Part shown: positions 28,188 to 36,124 of the stretch, in pieces
Numbering within the stretch: position 1 is the stretch's first letter
Layout of the letters: the number at the start of each line of letters is the position of its first letter
NCBI GenBank assembly: GCA_943787605.1
Contig: CALSNB010000001.1
Span: forward strand, 1-64,000
Length of the DNA stretch: 64,000 nt
Reading direction: 5' to 3'
Origin: GCA-2697345 sp002697345
GTDB taxonomy: Bacteria; Pseudomonadota; Alphaproteobacteria; Rhodobacterales; Rhodobacteraceae
Notes under the pieces: generated by a model
The model's database searches: none
Told to the model about the DNA's origin: nothing
What the model saw: the letters and a program-made list of their open reading frames with translations, nothing else
Translations under genes and position numbers: made by a program

Positions 28188-28835
28188 ATGTTAAAATTCG
28201 ATCACAAATTTATTTTACGGTATAGGTTTGTTTGTCTGTTGCTCTCAATCGGTTATTTTCTCTACCAATTTATAGGAGTAAATTATGATAATTTTGGGAT
28301 CCAATTTCGTTATCTAACAATTTGGGGCTTGACTGGGGCTATGATAGCCACATGGCTGTTATACAGGACAAAGCACAATGATTTACCAGAAACGCATCTT
28401 GCATTTGTTTCGGCTATATCAGTTCTAAATGCTATGGTAGTTTTCTTATACTGGAAGCTATATTTCATTGACCCTAGCTTGGTAAACTATTCTGGCTCAA
28501 TCGTTTGGTTTCAGGAATACTACCTGCATGCCCTTGGGCCGTTATTAATAATCCTTGATGCCTTGTTTTTTAACAACTCCTTTACACAGATTAAAAATGG
28601 TTCGCTAACAATTTTGGGGATATGCTTACTTTATATCTTTTGGACGGAATCCTTAACGGGCCCACTTAACAACACACCTGAAGGTTCTGTGACGAGTGGA
28701 CTCCCTTATCCATTTCTTAACGATATGGTATTTTCCGAACGAGTTGGTTTTTATGCTACAACTATATTAACAGGCCTTGGATTTTATTTTATTGGATGGC
28801 TTTTGACGAGACTTAAATTACGTTTTTCGACGTAA
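28188..28835 (+). CDS. Polytopic membrane protein, possibly Pr6Pr/FAR-17a-like
   Basis: Integral membrane protein of 215 residues from the ATG at 28188 (a TTG at 28170 adds six). Six hydrophobic segments can be placed at about 8-25, 42-58, 72-90, 115-133, 145-160 and 185-205. The pattern and the motif YYLHALGPLLIILDALFF resemble the Pr6Pr and AIG1/ADTRP-like membrane families, in which a conserved histidine lies in this helix, but the similarity is faint. It may be co-transcribed with the glutamine-synthetase-like gene 70 bases upstream. Confidence 0.55.
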   Translation: MLKFDHKFILRYRFVCLLLSIGYFLYQFIGVNYDNFGIQFRYLTIWGLTGAMIATWLLYRTKHNDLPETHLAFVSAISVLNAMVVFLYWKLYFIDPSLVNYSGSIVWFQEYYLHALGPLLIILDALFFNNSFTQIKNGSLTILGICLLYIFWTESLTGPLNNTPEGSVTSGLPYPFLNDMVFSERVGFYATTILTGLGFYFIGWLLTRLKLRFST

Positions 28836-29139
28836 CTAGCAGTCCACTAGCGTCAAGTTTGCATTTCCCAACTATAATGAAGGTGAAAGGTGAGCCAGAT
28901 TATTCAGAATATAATGACTGCTAGGGATTAGTTCCTGTAAAGTCACATGCGTCTTCTAAAACTCTGAATACAATATTAATCGATTGGTAATTTTAAACAT
29001 TTAGCCCAGAAGAACCTCCAGTGTCAGTTTTTGAGTCAATAAGCCTCTTTACAGTCTTAAAGTGCTTGAACCGTTGAAGCTGGAAGTCATATTCCATATT
29101 CATAAGAAGTTTTGCTAGATGGTGCTGAACTCAAACCTC
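28836..29139. other. Spacer without visible features
   Basis: About 300 bases between converging genes. I see no hairpin with a T tract, no small ORF with a ribosome site and no repeat. Confidence 0.4.
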
Positions 29140-29562
29140 CTAATTACATTTTTCATTTTGTTCAGACATTTCGCTTTTTCTCATTGGCATTGTATCAATA
29201 ATATTGTGAATTTCTTTTAATAATGAAGTGTCATTTGAATATGATTTATCTCTGCCATCATAACCGATTAACCAAATTCCATATTTATTCTTATATCTAT
29301 CTGAAAATATGTATTTATTAATTTCATCACCAACAATTCTAATGTACTTCAAATTTCTTACTTCGTTTTCACAACTACTTCTTTTAAAGAAGTTATCGGT
29401 TTTATTAATTAAATGAGTATCTTTTTCTTTTGCAATAAAAAGAACTATTCGTTTGTCCCATGAAAATGAGTTGATATAATCTTCTAAATTTATTTTGACA
29501 CTTGAATTACTCATGGTTGGAAATATTAATAAAGTTGATAATAAACATAATACTTTAATCAT
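29140..29562 (-). CDS. DUF4174 domain-containing secreted protein
   Basis: Exported protein of 140 residues. A signal peptide covers about residues 1-20 (ending MSNSS). The rest matches the DUF4174 layout: an N-terminal FSWDKRIVLFIA strand, a central segment near YIRIVGDE, a WLIGYDGRDKSYS strand-turn, and the near-invariant ending IDTMPMRKSEM. Members are small periplasmic, thioredoxin-like proteins of unknown function widespread in alphaproteobacteria. Stands alone. Confidence 0.8.
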   Translation of the reverse strand: MIKVLCLLSTLLIFPTMSNSSVKINLEDYINSFSWDKRIVLFIAKEKDTHLINKTDNFFKRSSCENEVRNLKYIRIVGDEINKYIFSDRYKNKYGIWLIGYDGRDKSYSNDTSLLKEIHNIIDTMPMRKSEMSEQNEKCN

Positions 29563-29722
29563 TTCTTAACCAAGTTTTTATACGGCTCATTCTAACTAAC
29601 TAGGACGGTTACTTGAGAAATACAATCTAAGAAAGATGCTAGCTTTAGGTTATTGTAATTTGGGTATAGATTATCAAAACTGACGATTTTTGGTGAAATA
29701 GTAGAAAGAAAAAGGGGATTAA

Positions 29723-29854
29723 ATGATGATCAAATGGCACAAAACCCATTGTGAAGACCAGAGAGTAAAATTTGGATTATCTCATTATATGATGTACTGG
29801 TTAAGTTTTACCAAAGGCGTAATGTTGGTCTTACTTTTGTTTTGGTTTCTTTAG
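29723..29854 (+). CDS. 43-residue single-helix membrane protein
   Basis: Short ORF with a clear ribosome site (AAAGGGGA about six bases upstream). It encodes a hydrophilic, His/Lys-rich N-terminus (MIKWHKTHCEDQRVKFGLS), an aromatic stretch HYMMYWLSFTKG and a hydrophobic C-terminal helix VMLVLLLFWFL. The arrangement resembles small uncharacterised membrane peptides seen in other alphaproteobacteria, but I cannot name a family. A 7-bp hairpin follows the stop. Real gene status is likely but unproven. Confidence 0.5.
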   Translation: MMIKWHKTHCEDQRVKFGLSHYMMYWLSFTKGVMLVLLLFWFL

Positions 29855-29874
29855 AAAAGTCACTCCTTGTGCCC

Positions 29875-29899
29875 CAGTGAGTCTCTCTGAGGCTCACTG
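29875..29899 (+). terminator. Possible terminator after the 43-residue ORF
   Basis: CAGTGAG (29875-29881) pairs with CTCACTG (29893-29899) around an 11-base loop, 20 bases after the small ORF. No T run follows, so termination efficiency is doubtful. Confidence 0.35.
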
Positions 29900-29952
29900 A
29901 GTTGTGCTTGAGGTTAGAAGTGGAAGATATGAAGATCACCTTCTAAAAAATT

Positions 29953-30402
29953 TTATAAAGAATCAAATAATTCTTTTGCTAGTTTTTTTGACTTTCCTGA
30001 AAACCTAAGTTTTTTTATAATTTCTAAATTAGATTTATCATCACCAACAACTACGAATCCAATCATGCCCATTGTTTTGTGAGGTGTACACCAATAGGCA
30101 TAAATTCCTGGGACATCAAATGTATAATCTGCGTCTTTACTAGTTTTAGATTTGAATTTTTTAACACCTTGTGGAACGCCACCTTTAATAAATTCAACAT
30201 TATGACCTTTCGAGGTTGCTTTCCAAATAATTTTTTCACCTACATTTATTCTTACAATTTTTTGTGAATAAACCATACGTTCTTTATCTTGTTTATTTAA
30301 CATTTCCACTTCTACAGTTGCTGCAAAAGAAGTAGAAAAAGTAACATTAGTCAGAAAAAATGCTACTGTTAAAATAGCAATATTTTTAAGTGTGTATCTC
30401 AT
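29953..30402 (-). CDS. paz: Pseudoazurin (type I copper protein)
   Basis: Periplasmic blue copper protein that shuttles single electrons, classically to nitrite or nitrous-oxide reductases or cytochrome peroxidase. The 149-residue precursor has a signal peptide of about 27 residues (ending SFA). The mature cupredoxin has all copper ligands: His67 in KGHNVEF, then Cys105, His108 and Met113 in CTPHKTMGM, the exact pseudoazurin spacing. GVPQGVKKF near 75-83 is also typical. No denitrification gene is nearby, so its partner is elsewhere. Transcribed alone. Confidence 0.92.
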   Translation of the reverse strand: MRYTLKNIAILTVAFFLTNVTFSTSFAATVEVEMLNKQDKERMVYSQKIVRINVGEKIIWKATSKGHNVEFIKGGVPQGVKKFKSKTSKDADYTFDVPGIYAYWCTPHKTMGMIGFVVVGDDKSNLEIIKKLRFSGKSKKLAKELFDSL

Positions 30403-30853
30403 ATTTGATTTGGCTTTCTTAGTTAAATTAAATGAACAAGTTTAAATTATTTTTAAACTATACCTAGGCATTTAATCATGAAATTAACCAATTCAACTTT
30501 ATGAAGTGTAGCAAGATGCCACACTTAGAGAAAAACTTTACTTAGTTTTTTTGTAACTTCAAGCCCACTCCTTAACAGTTCAGTAATCTCTAAAATCTGG
30601 TTCATAAACTTTGGAATTAATGCTGCTCTGGATGTGTCAAGGACCAAGAATTTTAAGTTACTGAGCCCAATCTAAATAGCTGAAGAGTGCAATGCTGACC
30701 ACAGATAGCGTAGACTAGGAACTGCACTCCCCATACCTAGGGCTTCTAGTACTAGTGAGGAGGATTCATTTGGGGTAGTTTTGTTCTTCAAAAAATCAAA
30801 TTTTGTGTTAGTTTGGCTATGAATTATAAAATATGAAATAAAAAGGAATGCTC
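30403..30853. other. 450-base spacer
   Basis: AT-rich near the pseudoazurin start, mixed composition further on. I find no gene, RNA or strong repeat. The junction from ordinary composition to the G+C-rich MOSC/PrpD block falls near its right end, so a border of an acquired segment may lie here; I see no direct repeat or integrase. Confidence 0.35.
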
Positions 30854-31438
30854 ATGCCTTGCCTTGTTAAATCCAAACACATTGGCACCATCACTTGGTT
30901 AGGGCGAGTTAATGCCCCAGAAGACAACATCAGATCTGAAGCATTGAATACTGCTGACGCCACTTTTGATGGCATTATCGGAGAGTCCCATTCTGGCGCA
31001 ACTCGCCCCTCTTGCGTGCGGGTCGCGATGCTTCATCCCAAAAGTACAGAAATTCGAAACACTCGCCAGCTATCAATCCTGTCAGCCGAAGAGAACGCAG
31101 AAATTGCTGTAAGTATGGGGCTAAAGAATCTTGACCCAAGCTGGTTAGGTGCATCCCTCGTCATTGCAGGACTTCCTGACTTCACGCACATCCCACCAGG
31201 TTCGCGGTTGCAAACGACAAAAGGGACGACACTGACAGCAGATCTAGAAAATGAACCTTGTAATTGGCCAGCCAAAGAAATTGAAACTGAATGCCCAGAC
31301 CATGGAAAAGCGTTTAAAAGCATAGCCAAAGGGCGCCGTGGCATCACAGCTTGGGTGGAACGACCTGGGCCCCTTTCACTAGGTGATACTGTGCATTTAT
31401 TTATCCCAACACAACGCACCTGGCAGCCAAAGTCGTGA
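30854..31438 (+). CDS. MOSC domain-containing protein
   Basis: MOSC-domain protein of 194 residues. I prefer the ATG at 30854 because AAAAGGA is then about eight bases away; an ATG at 30848 is too close to it. The MOSC fold is seen in DATFDGIIGESHSGATRPS near 35-53 (RHGG-like loop), SAEENAEIA near 80 and WLGASLVIAGLPDFTHIPPG near 98. The Cys in NEPCNWPAKEI near 134 is the conserved MOSC cysteine that may carry sulfur or contact the molybdenum cofactor. G+C content is well above that of nearby genes, as in the next gene, with which it forms an operon. Confidence 0.75.
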   Translation: MPCLVKSKHIGTITWLGRVNAPEDNIRSEALNTADATFDGIIGESHSGATRPSCVRVAMLHPKSTEIRNTRQLSILSAEENAEIAVSMGLKNLDPSWLGASLVIAGLPDFTHIPPGSRLQTTKGTTLTADLENEPCNWPAKEIETECPDHGKAFKSIAKGRRGITAWVERPGPLSLGDTVHLFIPTQRTWQPKS

Positions 31439-31484
31439 CTCAATGGTTGTAAACACTCAAGCCGCAAACTTAGGAGATGCCACT

Positions 31485-32810
31485 ATGTTAATGCAAGACT
31501 TCGCCGCTGATCTCACCTATAAGGCTTTACCCGAAGATGTGTTGGGGGTCTTGCGTCGTTCCTTACTCGACACTTTAGGAGTTGCAGCCATTGGGTCACA
31601 AAGCGAGATGGCTCAAATTGGCACCAAGACGGCTCAGGCCCTTTTTGGCGCCACTGCTACTTCTTCGGCACGTTGTCTTTTTGATGGCAAACTTGTGAGT
31701 GAAGCTGGGGCAGCAATGTCTGGGGCTATGACAATTGATAGTGTGGATGCTCACGATGGCACCTCACCGTGCAAAGGCCATGCAGGATCGGCCATTTTCC
31801 CTAGCATTTTTTCTCTAGCCGACGGGCGCGGACTGACAGGCCAAGACTTGGCAACCTATTTGGCGCTGGCCTATGAGATTTCCTATCGGGCTGGGCTCAC
31901 CCAGCACGACACCTGCGCCGACTATCACACCTCTGGCGCCTGGACCGCCGTGGGTGTGGCAGCTATGACCGCGCGGATATTGGGCTGTAATGCAGCTCAG
32001 ATCCATGAAGCCGCCGGAATTGGCGAATATCATGGGCCACGCAGTCAAATGTTACGGTGCATTGATTTTCCAACCATGGTGCGTGATGGTGTTGGTTGGG
32101 GAGCACCTACGGGTGTCACCGCTGGGGTTCTAGCTCATAATGGCTTTACCGGTGCACCGGCTCTAACCTGCCAAGGCCCACACTGGATGGACTTAGGGGA
32201 TCATTGGAAGCTGGTGACAGATACCCATTACAAACCCTATCCTTGCTGTCGCTGGGCTCACCCCAGTATTGACGCTGCAGCGGAATTGATGACGCGTCAT
32301 GCTTTGTCACATCATGACATCGCATCAGTGGAGATTAAAACGTTTCACAATGCCACTCGACTTGCCGGCCATACGCCCGTAAGCGCAGATGAATTTGCCT
32401 ACTCCATTGCCTTCCCCGTGGCCTGCATGATTGTGCGTGGCCAAGTGGGAGTGTCAGAGTTGGATATATCGGCCCTGAGCCATCCTGAAATTTTACGCAT
32501 CAGTACCGCCACAACCCTGATTGATGATCCACACTTAACCCAGATTAGCGACGGAAAACGCTGGGCACAGGTCTCAATCCTGATGAGGGACGGTAAAAGA
32601 CATGAAGCCGCTCCACGTACTCCGCGCGGTGATACTGATCTACCGCTTAGCGATAGAGAAATATCAGACAAATATCACCTCTTTGCTGATCCAATCTTGG
32701 GGGGTGAAACTGCTGAGCGTATCGAAACCTTGTGTGCAGAATTTGATCAATTGGACGCGAGTAGCGTGCAAGGTTTGTTGGATATTATCCTGCAGAAACC
32801 GGGGGTTTAA
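31485..32810 (+). CDS. MmgE/PrpD family protein
   Basis: Member of the 2-methylcitrate dehydratase/aconitate decarboxylase (MmgE/PrpD) fold. I start it at the ATG at 31485, with AGGAG nine bases upstream; the open frame extends to 31383 over the end of the MOSC gene. The 441 residues show RRSLLDTLGVAAIGS near 25, DGTSPCKGHAGSAIFPSIF near 93 with the conserved His, DTHYKPYPCCRWAHPSIDAA near 255, and the small C-terminal domain. The catalysed reaction could be dehydration, decarboxylation or isomerisation of a tricarboxylate-like acid. Hand-counted G+C is about 65 percent at 31861-31920, far above neighbouring DNA, suggesting horizontal origin. Confidence 0.85.
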   Translation: MLMQDFAADLTYKALPEDVLGVLRRSLLDTLGVAAIGSQSEMAQIGTKTAQALFGATATSSARCLFDGKLVSEAGAAMSGAMTIDSVDAHDGTSPCKGHAGSAIFPSIFSLADGRGLTGQDLATYLALAYEISYRAGLTQHDTCADYHTSGAWTAVGVAAMTARILGCNAAQIHEAAGIGEYHGPRSQMLRCIDFPTMVRDGVGWGAPTGVTAGVLAHNGFTGAPALTCQGPHWMDLGDHWKLVTDTHYKPYPCCRWAHPSIDAAAELMTRHALSHHDIASVEIKTFHNATRLAGHTPVSADEFAYSIAFPVACMIVRGQVGVSELDISALSHPEILRISTATTLIDDPHLTQISDGKRWAQVSILMRDGKRHEAAPRTPRGDTDLPLSDREISDKYHLFADPILGGETAERIETLCAEFDQLDASSVQGLLDIILQKPGV

Positions 32811-33050
32811 CTCTCCACTACTTCTTTTGGGGTTAGGATGTCTTTTTAGGAACACTCAGATAAATCAATGATTTGAGTTTTTAAGTCTTAAATTAATTGT
32901 AACATGGGTTCCATATGGGGTCAAAAAAACGTTGCTTTACAGTGAATATGGTGTCTACTTCAAACCAGTGTTATTTGGGGTTGTGTGTTTTAATTTGCAG
33001 TAAATCTATCAGCGACAAAGAAAATTATCTTTAAAAAAATTATTTCAGTT

Positions 33051-33845
33051 TTAAGCTCTAGCTCGCATAAAGCCAGCAAGGCTTGAGATTATAAAAATAA
33101 CTAAAGCCAGGCAAACTATTGATGGTCCAGCAGGAGTATCAAAAATATATGCTGCTCTTAGGCCTACTATTGCTGATACGGAACCAATCATTGCAGTACC
33201 AATAGCCATTGCTTCAGGTGTACGAGCAAAGTTACGGGCTGCTGCTGCGGGTATAATTAATAGTGCAACAATTAAAAGGACGCCAACGACTTTAATTGCA
33301 ACGGCGATGGTAACTCCTAATGCCAAACTTAAGAAGAGCTGTTCTTTTTTAGGGTTTAGACCACTAGCGTATGCTAACTCTTCATTTATTGTTGTAGTTA
33401 ATAGAGCAGTCCAGCGCCAATAGACAAGTGTGATTACAACCAAAACGCCACTCCAAATTATCGCTAAGTCAACGCGAGAGACAGCAAGTATATCTCCAAA
33501 TAGATATGCCATGAGATCAATACGAATACCGGAAAGAAACGATACAACAACGAGGCCAACCGCCAGTGACGAGTGAGCAAAAACACCTAAAAGAGTATCC
33601 ATTGCATAGTTTCGTCCAGAGAGTTGCGTAACTATCCAAGCCATAACCACAGCTACCACGAGTACACCTAAAAATATTGATATATTTAAAGCCAGTGATA
33701 GAGCGACCCCCAACATCGCCGCATGTGCGGTGGCTTCACCAAAATAAGCCATCCTCCGCCAGACAACAAAACATCCCAGCGGTGCGGCTGCTAGAGCAAC
33801 GCCAATTCCAGCAAGACTGGCACGAACCATAAAGTCATCTAACAT
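33051..33845 (-). CDS. znuB: Zinc ABC transporter permease ZnuB
   Basis: Membrane component of the high-affinity zinc importer, 264 residues, ABC-3 permease family, with about eight transmembrane helices. Features are RRMAYFGEATAHAAMLGVAL near 30-50 (the conserved H/G region), SGLNPKKEQLFLSLALGV (the ATPase-coupling loop near 160), and LLIIPAAAARNFAR near 195. Its ATG overlaps the znuC stop by one base, so the genes are translationally coupled in zur-znuC-znuB. Control by Zur is expected from the operators upstream of zur. Confidence 0.92.
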   Translation of the reverse strand: MLDDFMVRASLAGIGVALAAAPLGCFVVWRRMAYFGEATAHAAMLGVALSLALNISIFLGVLVVAVVMAWIVTQLSGRNYAMDTLLGVFAHSSLAVGLVVVSFLSGIRIDLMAYLFGDILAVSRVDLAIIWSGVLVVITLVYWRWTALLTTTINEELAYASGLNPKKEQLFLSLALGVTIAVAIKVVGVLLIVALLIIPAAAARNFARTPEAMAIGTAMIGSVSAIVGLRAAYIFDTPAGPSIVCLALVIFIISSLAGFMRARA

Positions 33846-34585
33846 TATTTTAATCTCTCTTGCTGTGTGGTGGTGTGATCATGGTTATGATTATGTTCAT
33901 GGCGATATAACGCTAACGCACCCTCTGTCCCATCTCCAAATAATGCTTTGTACTCTGGGGTAGAGGCGACAACTGCTGGAGTACCAGCACAACAGACATG
34001 ACCATTTAGACATATCACTCGATCAGATGCGCTCATGACTACGTGTAAATCGTGACTAATCATTAGTACCGCACATCCAGTATCGTGACGTACCGTTTCT
34101 AATTGGCGATAAAATGATGCCGATCCTGGTTGATCAAGACCTTGAGTGGCCTCATCTAAAATAAGAATTTCAGGATTTCCTAATAATGAGCGTGCAAGAA
34201 GTACTCGCTGAAACTGTCCGCCTGAAAGTTCGGACATTTGACTTTTAAGAAGTTCTGGTACGCCTGCGGTTTCTAAGGCTAAAATACAAGATGCTCTGTC
34301 TATTTTTCCTATTAATCTTAAAAAGCGCTCAACTGTAATTGGAAGAGTTGACTCAAAATTTAAACGTTGTGGGACGTATCCTATTTTCAATCCTGACTTA
34401 AGCTTTACAAAACCCTTAGCGGGTTGAATTGCTCCAATTATTGCCTTTAATAGACTGGTTTTCCCCGAACCGTTGGGGCCAACTATTGTCACAATTTCAC
34501 CTAGGTCTATTTTGAAGTCTACATCCCTCAAAACAGTATTTGACCCATAATTTAAGGTCAAGTTTTCAACAGAAATTAAGTTCAT
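33845..34585 (-). CDS. znuC: Zinc ABC transporter ATPase ZnuC
   Basis: ATP-binding subunit of the zinc importer. From the ATG at 34585 it has 246 residues; a longer frame to 34615 would lie inside zur. Walker A is VGPNGSGKTS, the signature is LSGGQFQRVLLARSLL, Walker B is ILILDEATQGLD, and the switch histidine is in MISHDLH. The C-terminus ends in a His-rich tail (HEHNHNHDH), common in ZnuC and possibly zinc-sensing. It starts two bases upstream of... that is, just beyond the zur stop, so expression follows zur. Confidence 0.92.
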   Translation of the reverse strand: MNLISVENLTLNYGSNTVLRDVDFKIDLGEIVTIVGPNGSGKTSLLKAIIGAIQPAKGFVKLKSGLKIGYVPQRLNFESTLPITVERFLRLIGKIDRASCILALETAGVPELLKSQMSELSGGQFQRVLLARSLLGNPEILILDEATQGLDQPGSASFYRQLETVRHDTGCAVLMISHDLHVVMSASDRVICLNGHVCCAGTPAVVASTPEYKALFGDGTEGALALYRHEHNHNHDHTTTQQERLK

Positions 34586-34587
34586 AA

Positions 34588-35079
34588 CTATGTCATTTCT
34601 GTACAGGAGTGACATAGGCCTTGTGCCTCAATTACAGTCTGTTCTATTTTAAAGCCTAAAGATCTTTCATCTATTGAAAGATTAAAGCCAGGTACTTCAA
34701 GGTTTGTTTCAGCTACTGTTTCACATCTTCGACAAATCATAAAAGCTGGTGAGTGAGCGGTACCAGGATGAGTACAAGCAAGAAACGCGTTCAATCTTTG
34801 TATTTTATGGACGAATCCATGTTCAACAAGAAAATCAAGTGCGCGATAAGCTACTGTTGGTTGCGAACGAAAACCAGCCTCTTTTAATAGATCAAGCAGT
34901 GAATAAGCTCCGATTGCTCGATGTGCCTCGAGAAGTAATTCTAGAACTTTACGTCTTGTAGGTGTCAGTTGTAAATTATGTCTCTTACAGTAGTCTTCTA
35001 CAGTTTTTAGTGCTGAATCTGAGCACCTTTCGTGATCATGCCGCTTAAAGGCTATTGATACTGACTTATTATTAGACAA
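34588..35079 (-). CDS. zur: Zinc uptake regulator Zur (Fur family)
   Basis: Fur-family zinc-responsive repressor of 163 residues. The winged helix spans about residues 30-95 (LTPTRRKVLELLLEAHRAIG, TVAYRALDFLVEHG). The structural zinc site is made of two CxxC pairs, Cys116/Cys119 (CRRC) and Cys156/Cys159 (CHSC), with His-rich sensor positions such as CTHPGTAHS near 102-110. It starts with TTG at 35079 behind AGGAG at good distance. It precedes znuC by two bases and lies opposite znuA, so it represses both arms, including itself, through the palindromes at 35096-35142. Confidence 0.9.
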   Translation of the reverse strand: MSNNKSVSIAFKRHDHERCSDSALKTVEDYCKRHNLQLTPTRRKVLELLLEAHRAIGAYSLLDLLKEAGFRSQPTVAYRALDFLVEHGFVHKIQRLNAFLACTHPGTAHSPAFMICRRCETVAETNLEVPGFNLSIDERSLGFKIEQTVIEAQGLCHSCTEMT

Positions 35080-35095
35080 CTAAAATTCTCCTATT

Positions 35096-35142
35096 GCAAT
35101 ACTATAGCATAAGAGCTACCAGATGCGATGTTATAGTATTGC
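35096..35142. promoter_or_regulatory. Two Zur-box-like palindromes between zur and znuA
   Basis: GCGATGTTATAGTATTGC (35125-35142) is an imperfect palindrome very like Zur boxes (core ATGTTATA-TAT). A second, inverted copy, GCAATACTATAGCATAAG, lies at 35096-35113. The outer arms GCAATACTATA and TATAGTATTGC are exact inverses of one another. One box abuts the znuA ribosome site and the other lies upstream of the zur start, so zinc-bound Zur can shut both divergent promoters. Motif seen; binding inferred. Confidence 0.75.
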
Positions 35143-35154
35143 AAGGAGAATCAA

Positions 35155-36124
35155 ATGTCAAAAAATTTTATTTCACTAGCGGCAGGTATGGCGATGATAG
35201 GTGGTGTTGCGATGAGCGATACTCCAAAAGTAGCTGTTGATATTTCACCGGTACATTCATTGGTATCGCGAGTTATGCTTGGCGTTGGCACACCTGACCT
35301 TATCGTTCAAGCAGGGGCCTCACCACATGGTTATACTCTTAGGCCATCTGAAGCTAAGGCTCTTCAAGATGCGCAAATGGTATTTTGGATGGGAGAAAGT
35401 TTAAGTCCTTGGATGGAAGGAGCATTAGATACGCTCTCAAGTGATGCAACCATAATTACATTGCTTGAAAGGGATGAAACAATTCTATTGGAGTTCAGGG
35501 AAGGGGCACTGTTTGAAGAACATGATCATGATGACCATGGTGACGAGAAGCATGATGACCACGGTGATGAGAAGCATGATGACCATGGTGACCATGAAGA
35601 TCATGGCTCCCATGATCCCCACGCCTGGCTGTCTCCAGATAACGCAAGAATTTGGTTGAATTTGATTGCGTCACAACTTTCGATTGTTGATCCAGAAAAT
35701 GCAGGAACATACTTCGCTAATGCTGCCGCAGCGCGTTCGGAAATTGAAGCTCTTACAATCAGAGGTTAATAGTTTACTTGAGCCTGTTAGAGGCAAAAAG
35801 TTTATCGTGTTCCACGACGCATATCAGTATTTTGAAAAAGCTTTTGACCTTAGTGCATCAGGTGCAATTTCTTTAGGTGATGCGTCTAAGCCAAGTCCTG
35901 CACGCATTGCAGAAATCCAAGGTAGGATACAGGAGGAGAGTATCGATTGCGTACTTTCTGAGCCACAATTCAATAAAGGACTTGTAGCTACAGTAATGGC
36001 CGGATCAAAAGCTAAAACTAGTGTTATTGATCCACTTGGAGTTGGGTTGAAGCCTGGTCCAGATTTGTACAGTGAGCTTATTCGAAACATGACTAAGACT
36101 TTAGTCGACTGTTTTGAGTCCTAA
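35155..36124 (+). pseudogene. znuA: Zinc-binding receptor ZnuA, frameshifted
   Basis: Periplasmic zinc receptor of the ZnuABC importer (cluster A-I). The first frame, from the ATG at 35155 behind AAGGAG, has a signal peptide, the metal-ligand region VDISPVHSLV, ASPHGYTLRPSEA, the His/Asp-rich loop, and SHDPHAWLSPDNARIW, then stops at 35769. The rest (SEVNSLLEP, GKKFIVFHDAYQYFE, VLSEPQFN, DPLGVGL) is in the next frame up to 36124. One surplus base at about 35740-35755 explains it. The parts join to about 322 residues, normal for ZnuA. With the rest of the operon intact, a sequence error or very recent mutation is likely. Confidence 0.88.
35527..35592 (+). repeat. 24-bp tandem repeat encoding His/Asp-rich loop of ZnuA
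   Basis: The unit at 35527-35550 is repeated at 35551-35574 with two silent changes and partially at 35575-35592. Each unit encodes HDDHGDEK, so the array builds the charged zinc-catching loop of ZnuA. Repeat number is likely to vary between strains by slippage. Confidence 0.9.

Noticed and set aside
35527..35592. Short regular repeats that could suggest a CRISPR-like array
   Set aside because: They are contiguous 24-bp units without spacers and are in frame within znuA, encoding HDDHGDEK.
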